Origin: Geosiphon pyriformis
Taxonomy: Eukaryota; Glomeromycota; Glomeromycetes; Archaeosporales; Geosiphonaceae
Length of the DNA stretch: 14,745 nt
Assembly: GCA_016748015.1 (NCBI GenBank)
Contig: JAAOMT010000254.1
Location: 250,001 to 264,745 of the forward strand
Direction: 5' to 3'
Positions within the stretch are counted from its first letter, which is position 1, and each line of letters starts with the position of its first letter. A model generated the notes under the pieces. The model was not told the DNA's origin. It did not search any database and worked only from the letters and a program-made list of their open reading frames with translations. The position numbers were made by a program, and so were the translations under genes. Positions 8,638 through 14,745 of the stretch are shown piece by piece.

Positions 8638-8645
8638 CTTATATA
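8638..8645 (-). promoter_or_regulatory. TATA box of the inverted LTR
   Basis: TATATAAG on the - strand lies directly downstream of the tandem array and upstream of the - strand AATAAA at 8432-8427. The matching place in element B's 5' LTR (near 3351-3359) reads ATAGCTTTAAGC, a weaker TATA-like stretch. Confidence 0.5.
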
Positions 8646-8659
8646 GCTATCTAAAGTAG

Positions 8660-8789
8660 TCAATGACCAGGTCAATGATCAGGTTAATGATCAGGTCAAT
8701 GATCAGGTCAATGATCAGGTCATTGATCAGGTCAATGATCAGGTCAATGATCAGGTCAACAGTCAGGTCATTGATCAGGTCAATGATTA
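8660..8789. repeat. 12-bp tandem array in U3 of the inverted LTR, 10.8 copies
   Basis: The unit TCAATGATCAGG repeats ten times plus ten bases, with few substitutions (unit 1 GACC, unit 3 TTAA, units 6 and 10 TCATT, unit 9 ACAGT). Most units contain the palindrome TGATCA. On the LTR sense strand the array ends about 15 bases before the TATA box, the normal place of an LTR enhancer. Confidence 0.92.
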
Positions 8790-8876
8790 CTATCTAAAAA
8801 TAGGGTGGCTAATTATATGACATCAGTGGCTAATACATGTGATAACTAATAAAAACTATGGGTTTCAACCATAACA

Positions 8877-9074
8877 CTAGTATAACCAAAAAATTTATGG
8901 GGTATCACACTATTACACAAAGTACTCTTACCACAAAAAACATTAGTCAGTATACCATTACACTGTGTGGAAACATCACCTATTTTGACTATGGGTTTAC
9001 CATTATCTTTACCACTATCCCTTTAAGTACTATGTATACTGGAACCACCAGTTAGATTTCTCTTGACCCTATTA
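8877..9074 (-). other. 3' untranslated remnant of the LINE
   Basis: After the ORF2 stop at 9075 the - strand has no long frame. It is rich in GGTA and ends against the inverted LTR at 8876 without a poly(A) or simple-repeat tail. A small + strand open frame (8858-9055) crosses the LTR boundary and has low-complexity Thr/Ile content, so I do not regard it as a gene. The true 3' end of the LINE may have been lost at the LTR junction. Confidence 0.4.
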
Positions 9075-9650
9075 TCAATACCCATTGTTTTTTCCCAATT
9101 TGCAACGTTCTCCCCACAATCTATTCCTTGCTTGAGTAACTGCCCATTTACACACCTTAATTAATACATTATTGCTAGTCCTTAGGTCAATGTTAGAAAA
9201 AGCATTGATCCTTCCAAATTGCTTATTGATTAGTCCTTTACATAGCAGATCTATGTTAAACATTGACATGATGTATTCATTAGACAGTACAATCTTCTCA
9301 TCAGTATTATGGGCTTCATGTCCCTCTCTCACAGCCTCTGAAAGGCACTGTGTCCACTTATCTTTTACATTATCAATCAGTGTCTTGCCCTCTTGGGTAT
9401 TCAGAGAGCATTTCCAAAAGTGCCAGTTGGTTTCCACTTCCCTGTGACATGTCTTGCAAAGATTATTCAGGTATACATGGAGACATCTGTTGTATAGCAC
9501 CTCTGCTGTTGGCAGCATGTTGTGAAATGATTTTATAATAAATGTGTACATTGCTGAAGAACCAGTTGAGGTGAAGCCAGATGACATCTTTCCATCCCAG
9601 TTCCAAATCTTGGTTGTGCATATCCGTCTATATCTTGGTCTAAAGATCCT
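9075..9650 (-). pseudogene. LINE ORF2 C-terminal zinc-finger domain
   Basis: After a frameshift near 9640, homology resumes as KIWNWDGKMSSGFTS and reads through FHNMLPTAEVLYNR to LCKTCHREVETNWHFWKC (Cys/His at 9458-9408), a CX2CX8HX3C finger typical of the end of RNase H-type LINE ORF2. The domain is thought to help bind the RNA or target DNA. The ATG at 9587 is internal. A basic tail ends NRLWGERCKLGKNNGY and the TGA at 9075-9077. Confidence 0.75.
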
Positions 9651-10255
9651 ATTGTCTCTTGGACTTTGTTGTTGCCTATCCAGTCTAAAGCTGATTGAAA
9701 ACTAGTCTGTTTGTTCAGAAAATGCCTGATGTTTAGATCTAATTCAACTCCTCCACAAACAGGAATGTATGCAGTCTCCTTAGCACTGTAGGCCCACCTC
9801 ATTGTATCAAGAGTAGTAGATTCTTTGGCTAGTTTGTCAGCCTTCTTATTTTTTAATATACCAGCATGTGCAGCCACTTTGTTTATGTTGAGCTCAATCC
9901 TCTTTTTCCTTATTATTGCTCTAATTGCATTCCATGTGTGCCAATTTGAAGTTTTGAGCTGATTTCTAATAGACAGGGGAGAATCTTTGGACAACCATCT
10001 TTGAGCCGTTGCCATCACTGCTTGACTATCTGTGTTTATTGTTAGTTTGCATCTGTAAGGTACTGTTTCCAAAGCTAGCAATACAACTTTTGCCTCTGCT
10101 TTTGTCAATGATAATGTTCTATCAATTGCTATACCAAATTCGGCCTCTATCCCATGTGTTATGAAAGCAGCTGCTTCTCTTGCTTTCTCAGAACCAGCTC
10201 TTACCAGTGAGCCATCTGTTGATATTTCTATTTCTTTCCTAAGTCTTAACTTCTC
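9533..10255 (-). pseudogene. LINE ORF2 RNase H domain
   Basis: Frame homology begins around 10255 (LRKEIEISTDGS), ahead of the ATG at 10108. All key acids of a cellular-type RNase H remain: Asp in STDGS (10214-10216), Glu in TKAEAKVV (10094-10096), Asp in NTDSQAV (10028-10030), and His/Asp in AAHAGILKNKKADKLAKE. It would remove the RNA from the hybrid after target-primed reverse transcription. A shift relative to the upstream ORF2 frame sits near 10250-10262, where GAGAGAAG looks like a two-base GA gain over GAGAAG. Downstream of about 9640 the frame no longer carries homology and ends by chance at 9533. Confidence 0.85.
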
Positions 10256-10266
10256 TCATACACACT

Positions 10267-11478
10267 TTATTGTGGTAGTAAAGTGTCAGAGATATGGATA
10301 TAAATAGTGTCTCTTTGCATTGTTTCTAAATTATCTGGTATTTGGTTAGTCAGTATGTGCATACCCAATGTCTCACATTGTGCTACATTAATGTTTCTGT
10401 ACTCATCCATAATGATTGTAGATTCTAAAATCTTAAACCATCTGGGAATTATACCACTATTGCTTTGTTTGTACTTCCTTGTGAAGTCCATCTATGTCAT
10501 CAACGACTCATCTTTGTTCTGTATCTGATGCAAGTACAACATGTTTTCCTTTCTTAGTAAGCTTCTAACTTTAATGTAGGTTTCACTTGAAGGTAAAATA
10601 GACTCGATTAAATATGCCTGTGGTCTTGAAAATTCAGGTATCCCATGTGTGTTACCATTGCTCTTGAATGAGATGTCTCTTTTTTCCATCATCTGTATAA
10701 TGTTTGCTATAAGATTAACCCCTGGCTTGGATCGTTCATTGGTGGGATATTCAAGTATACTATGAGCTGACCATCTCTGTGCCTGCAAGTTGGCTAGTCT
10801 GATTTTTGTAGCCATTTCAGCAATATCAGCAGTGTTCAATCTAACTAACAAATCTGTGATCTTGCTTTTTGCTTGTATATCATCAATTTTGAACAAGTTA
10901 TACAAGGATAAGTGATGCATGGCACTGGCTGGGAAGTCTACTGAGAGTTTTGCTTTTTTCTTCACAGTGGCTGAAATCTTTGAAGTCCATTTTCTAGCCC
11001 AGCTATTAGGAATATGAGTTAACTGAGATCTGAATTCAATAGCTGGACTGAGTACACTGTTAAAAATGTAGATGGCCTGTTTCTCAGTTATGTGTTTTTT
11101 CCTGATGACTGCACACACTGCTTCAATGTCAGATCCTATCATTTTTAGAACAGTCTCATTTTTACCATCTGCTCTGATCCATACTCCCAGATATCGGGTA
11201 CATATAGATGGATCCAACAATTTCAAGATTTGTTTGTCTGGACCAAATTTTAGTGGCTCCACCATCGAAGATCTCTCTTTGGAGGGTCTGATCACCATTG
11301 TCACAGTCTTATCTAAGTTGATCTCAATATCCACCATTCTAAAAAAGGAGCTGGCTGTATCCAAAATACTTTGCATTCCTTGTCTTGAGTTAGCTATTCA
11401 CACTGTGTCATTGATGAAGGCAAGGTGATTTACTGACACCAACAGAGATTGTGTATCTGCTTGATTATTCCACTTTTT
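10267..11478 (-). pseudogene. LINE ORF2 RT motif C, thumb and connection region
   Basis: The same frame as upstream ORF2 carries NHLAFINDTV (11430-11404), where an F-x-D-D catalytic box is expected. The first Asp is Asn (11410-11412). TGA at 11398-11400 follows immediately, at a usual Trp. Then comes the thumb: SRQGMQSILDTASSFF, INLDKTVTMVI and RYLGVWI, and a long poorly conserved connection (KWTSKISATVKKKAKL, YNLFKIDDIQ). Stops lie at 10492-10494 (TAG, Trp-compatible) and 10267-10269 (TAA). Local ATGs at 11376 and 10491 are internal. Confidence 0.82.
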
Positions 11479-12312
11479 TCATGCTGCTGTCAGTTTGTAT
11501 TCTTGACTATAATTGGCTTGTTTTACTTCACACAGTAAGGGGTCATAGAAAATTCTCCACATAATGGGTGAGCTTGTTTCCCCCTGATCCAGTCCATCCT
11601 GTACTTGATATTTGTTACTTAGCCCAAATTCAGTTATTATCCTGTTACTTCTATTGTTGTGCATCAAGCCAAACAGCTCAGTAAACCTATTGTTCATCTT
11701 AATCTTCTTTAGTGCAGCTTCCATGGGTTTCCATCTCACTGAATCATATGCCTTTTTCATGTCCTGAAATGTAAACCAAGCCTCTTTATCAAATTCTCTT
11801 GCATGTTCAGCTACAGCATTAATCACATGAATAGGCACTGCTGTGGAGGTATTCTTTAATACTGAGGTATTGTAACCTTTTAGGACATTGTGGAGTTCAC
11901 ATGCTTTTGATATTCTCACAGTTAGAATTTTTGTTAAGATTTTTCTGGTGCTTTCAATGAGTGTGATCAGCCTGGTGATGTCAATATTGCCACCCCATTT
12001 TTTTGGCTTTGGAATCAGTATGACTTGTGCTACTCTCCACTCCTCAGGCATGTTTGCTGCTTTAATGCAAGCGTTGAGCAACGTTTTCAGTTTAGACTTG
12101 GTATTAGACCCAGCCTTCCTCCAGAGTTCAGCTTGAATGCCTGATGGGCCAGGAGCTTTGTTATGGGGTGTGTGGCTCAATATGTGTTCAAATTCTTCAT
12201 TTGTTAATTCATCCATTACACCATCAAAGGCATGGTCTGGAATGCTTTTGATTGGTTCAAATCTGTGTTCCCAGCTTTTCCATAGGTCAGGCTTAATGCT
12301 TCTTGTCCTGGT
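11479..12312 (-). pseudogene. LINE ORF2 reverse transcriptase fingers/palm
   Basis: RT motifs of non-LTR elements appear in order: NKAPGPSGI, WRVAQVILIPKPKKWGG, TRLITLIESTRKILTKI (usually R-P-I-T), the motif A Asp in FQDMKKAYDSV (11761-11763), and motif B DQGETSSPIMWRIFYDPLL. The RT would copy the element RNA at a nicked chromosomal target. TAG at 12313-12315 and TGA at 11479-11481 bound the piece; both fit former Trp codons and the frame is unchanged on either side. The ATG at 12216 is internal. Confidence 0.92.
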
Positions 12313-12888
12313 CTATCTTTGGGCTTTTTTGTTTACTAGCTTTTTAATTTCATCAGGATTATCATGAAATTTGCCTTTTTCAATTACATGGTCTAGTACA
12401 ATTCTTTGTCTTTTTCTGTTCATGATGCTTTTGATCATAGCTCCTTTGTTTAGATCAAAGTTTTGTTGTCTCCTAATGATATTATCCACTATCTGTCTCT
12501 GCTGTTGTAACCTGATCCTAGCTCGCAGTGTTGATCTGTATTTTTTCTTAATATTAAGCAGTTCCACAATTAGCTTATCCTTTGGAAGAGTCATCAGATA
12601 TGCATTAACTGCCTCAGGTTTCAGCTGTTTCCATTTGGCCAACAACTGCATAACATTGTTATCATGCATATCTGCATTGTTTACTCTTAATTGTTTGATT
12701 ATATTAGCAACAATCTTAACAAGCTTGTGATCTATGCATTCTTTCTTTGTGTGTGCAGATCGGGCTCCCACTTTCCTTTTTGGTAGGCACTCAGCAGCTT
12801 GTAACACAGTCTCCTTGATTATAAGCCACATCTGGTTTAGATCATCATTGCTGTTATCTATTGATTTTCTTTGTGCTTTATCTGTTAG
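12313..12888 (-). pseudogene. LINE ORF2 endonuclease-RT linker
   Basis: This is the frame between the APE and RT domains, from the TGA at 12889-12891 to the TAG at 12313-12315. It is Lys/Arg/Gln-rich and probably helical (LRARIRLQQQRQIVDNII, RRQQNFDLNKGAMI). No motif of known function is visible. This kind of basic helical linker is usual between endonuclease and RT in LINE ORF2. Confidence 0.7.
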
Positions 12889-13794
12889 TCAATCAGTTTC
12901 TCTAGCATAGGTTTCCCATTGGACTCCAGATGCCTTTTTAACATCAATCATAGTTGTGCTACACTTCTTTCTTCTAGATCTAGATTTTTTAGTGCCTGCC
13001 AAGATTCTATCAGATCGGATAATTGTTACCACTGCTTTGTGATCTGTGCTAAAAGATTCATTAACATCAATCACCCCAATGTTTGTGATCAGTGAGGCTG
13101 TGACTGCATCAGTAAACACATAGTCCAATCTTCTTTGTACACCATTTGATGCCCATGTCTTTTCTGGATTGTTTGTTGCATATGCCCCATGTGTATCCAC
13201 CAAATTCATATGTTGTAATGTTGTGGTGGTTGGACAAGCTTTGGCCTTATTTGTAGCATATGTTTCCTTAAGTGACTTGGATGACAGATCTTCATTCAAA
13301 TTGCCTGCTACTATGATAATCTCTTTGTTCTGTACAATGTCTCCCAAAAGTTTCCTAATTTTTTTAGCTACTGCTCTCTCAGTAGGCAATTTGGAAGCAG
13401 GCATGTATAGTCTTACTATGTGCACATTGATTCTTCCTCTAAATTTCAACCCCAAATGCAACAATCTCCCATGAAACCCCCTGATTGTTTCTACATGGTG
13501 TATCCAACATTTTTTAACCAGTATACCAACACCAGTTCTTATTTGTTTCTTTGTACTTGATTCCCAAAAGGCATGATATTCATCAGAACCAAAAAATACA
13601 CCCTTTTTTTTTGTTGGAGTCATTTTGGTTTCCGTAACAATCACAAAATCAAATTGTTCCTCTATAACTCACTGTAGCACCTCTTCAGCTTTACCAGGAT
13701 TATTAAGTCCCCTAACATTAACAGTACCAATTTTCCAAGTGTTGTTATTGGAGTAGTTCTGTTCTATGTTGGAATTAGGTGTGCTATACATCAT
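12889..13794 (-). pseudogene. LINE ORF2 N-terminus: AP-like endonuclease
   Basis: The likely start is ATG ATG at 13794/13791, 61 bases after the ORF1 stop. The endonuclease opens with WKIGTVNVRGLNN, and TGA at 13669-13671 (expected Trp) precedes IVTETKM, with the catalytic Glu kept. GVGILVKK, RLLHLGLKFRGRINVHI, RRLDYVF and STDHKAVV are all APE-type motifs. The central GD-x-N motif reads GNLN: its Asp is Asn (13300-13302). The enzyme would nick target DNA to prime reverse transcription; the loss of this Asp should inactivate it. TGA at 12889-12891 splits it from the linker without changing frame. Confidence 0.9.
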
Positions 13795-13855
13795 CTGTTT
13801 CCATAGATTTAGATTCTCCAGCAGTAGAACTGCTCCAGCTACTCTGTTTTTTCAC

Positions 13856-14745
13856 TTACTTCAGTAACTCCAGAATGGGTTCCAAAGTTTTTTTAATTTC
13901 TTTGATTTCCAATTCTGGGTTGTATGTCTCCTTTTTTTCTGCTGGGGTAGATTTCAACATAGTACTTTGGTTTGGTAACCCCATTTCTACCACTTTTTTT
14001 TCTTCTGAGGTGTTACTTGGCTGTTGAGTAACTATTACTTTTTCACCTTTTTCTATTGTCACTCCAAGTTTGGCAGCAACTGCATTCAGCAGTTTTGCCA
14101 TTTCATTAATCTGCTGTCTTAGTTCATCAATTTCACTCTTCCATGGTTGGTTATCTCCTTTTTTTAATTGTTCTTCCCTATTGTTCACTTGTGGACCAGG
14201 TTTCTGAGTATTATTTGGATTGGTGTTGTTCTGGTTATGGGGCAGTCTGAGTGCAGCCATATCAGCATATAATCTTCCACCAAAGGCTTTGATGTTCTCC
14301 TCTGGAACATTCCTCTTAACATACAGTTTTGCCAACCTGATATTGTTGGTAACTTTCTTGGTATCCCCTTCTTTCTTCTTATGCAGGGTTGGACATTTTG
14401 AGACCAAATGTCCTACCTGGTAACAGAAGTGGCACTCTTTAGCATTAGTAGGCACCCAGTGGACCAGTGTGTCACCAATTACCAAGGGTTTTTTAGTGGC
14501 ATTGTTGCAGCTAGCTTCACTGTCAAATCCCACATAAGCACAATCCATTCTCGTGTAATTTTTACTAGTTCTTGGGATGAAGCAGGATCAGGCACTGATT
14601 TGATCCAAGGTGGTGCTCAAATAGTGAGCAGTACAGTTCTGTGGTAGGTCCACCAATTTAGCTTCCCAAGTTTTTCTCTGCTCAATGATCTTTTGGGTTC
14701 CAATCATTGGGTAGATTCTGAGCGCATCCTTTCTGACCATGGTCA
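13856..14745 (-). pseudogene. LINE ORF1: RRM-like plus CCHC RNA-binding protein (partial)
   Basis: The frame is open from the right window edge to TAA at 13856-13858 with one internal TGA at 14588-14590, where CGA (Arg) fits. The true start lies beyond 14745, so the ATG at 14548 is internal. RNP1-like CAYVGFDSEA suggests the end of an RRM. Then comes CHFCYQVGHLVSKC (14434-14393), a perfect CX2CX4HX4C knuckle, a Lys-rich stretch, an Asn/Gln-rich spacer, a short helical segment (IDELRQQINEMAKLLNAVAAKLG) that could coil, and a Glu/Lys-rich tail. ORF1 proteins coat the element RNA. The RRM call is weaker than the knuckle. Confidence 0.82.

Larger units (their letters stand above)
8139..8876 (-). 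repeat. Complete LTR of the element B family, inverted
   Basis: Read on the - strand it starts TGTTATGGTTG (8876) and ends GGTTGGAGTAACA-type complement, i.e. CCAACCCGTAACA (8139), a TG...CA unit of 738 bp with short inverted termini. The terminal 250 bases align with the end of the 5' LTR of element B at about 3430-3714. It holds a 12-bp tandem array, a TATA box (8638-8645) and AATAAA on the - strand (8427-8432). The flanks, GACAG on the left and CTAGT on the right, do not match, so there is no 5-bp target-site duplication. No primer site is visible left of it and no purine tract right of it, so it is not obviously the end of a second internal region. Confidence 0.85.
8877..14745 (-). mobile_element. 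Non-LTR retrotransposon (LINE), APE/RT/RNase H type, decayed
   Basis: The - strand holds ORF1 with a CCHC knuckle followed by ORF2 with AP-like endonuclease, reverse transcriptase, RNase H and a C-terminal CCHC zinc finger. This is the architecture of RNase H-bearing LINE clades (I/Tad-like groups); the exact clade needs a tree. ORF2 keeps one frame from 13794 to about 10267, then has two frameshifts. The 5' end lies beyond the right edge. Nonsense codons are mostly at expected Trp positions. Confidence 0.92.

Noticed and set aside
8660-8789. CRISPR-like or nuclear-receptor-site (AGGTCA) reading of the 12-bp repeats
   Set aside because: The repeats are directly adjacent without spacers, which rules out a CRISPR array. 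The AGGTCA half-site match follows from the unit sequence, and I have no reason to expect nuclear receptors in this type of genome.
8139-8876. Direct 3' LTR of element B
   Set aside because: It aligns with the 5' LTR only as reverse complement, so it cannot be the ordinary 3' LTR of that element.
8858-9055. Small + strand open frame of 65 codons
   Set aside because: It crosses the LTR end, is Thr/Ile-rich low complexity, and lies opposite the LINE 3' region. No homology is recognised.
9172-9538. + strand open frames opposite the LINE C-terminal domain
   Set aside because: They are antisense shadows of the LINE ORF2 frame, which carries a clear zinc finger.
11072-13474. Several + strand frames (11072-11428, 11888-12136, 12371-12730, 13169-13474)
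   Set aside because: They are hydrophobic shadows opposite recognisable RT, linker and endonuclease frames.
13779-14647. + strand frames opposite LINE ORF1
   Set aside because: The - strand here has a perfect CCHC knuckle and continues to the window edge; the + frames show no domain.

Overview
This window looks like a retrotransposon graveyard in an AT-rich eukaryotic nuclear genome. I see no intact host gene, no rRNA or tRNA gene, no CRISPR array and no bacterial-type operon. The style of the elements suggests an arbuscular mycorrhizal (Glomeromycotina) fungus: low GC, Ty3/Gypsy polyproteins with a Cys-rich insert between protease and reverse transcriptase, and an APE/RT/RNase H LINE with a CCHC ORF1. 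That host call is inference from memory of such elements, not a database result.

Layout, left to right. (1) Positions 1 to about 2950, + strand: the 3' half of a Ty3/Gypsy element (element A). It holds RNase H, integrase with a C-terminal GPY-like region, a read-through pol tail, a decayed extra reading frame of unknown function (2039-2602), a polypurine tract and a 3' LTR with TATA and polyA signals. Its 5' half lies outside the window. (2) About 2953-3333: a spacer with a T-rich microsatellite, a TACTAAC motif and a short unassigned open frame. (3) About 3334-8138, + strand: a second Ty3/Gypsy element (element B) with 5' LTR, primer-binding-site candidate, gag with CCHC knuckle, protease, Cys-rich linker, RT and RNase H. 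It stops in the linker before integrase. (4) 8139-8876: a complete LTR of the same family as element B's 5' LTR but in inverted orientation, with a 12-bp tandem array next to its TATA box. (5) 8877-14745, - strand: a nearly full-length but dead LINE: ORF1 (RRM-like plus CCHC, running off the right edge) and ORF2 (APE endonuclease, RT, RNase H, C-terminal zinc finger).

All three elements have decayed in the same way. Their reading frames are recognisable over kilobases, but are broken by stops at places where Trp, Arg (CGA) or Gln codons are expected. Several catalytic Asp/Glu codons have become Asn/Lys. These changes are all explicable as C:G to T:A transitions, as expected from cytosine-methylation decay or a RIP-like process. 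No element here could move on its own. The most interesting points are the decayed extra ORF downstream of pol in element A, the joined inverted LTR without target-site duplication, the U3 repeat array, and the shared mutation signature.
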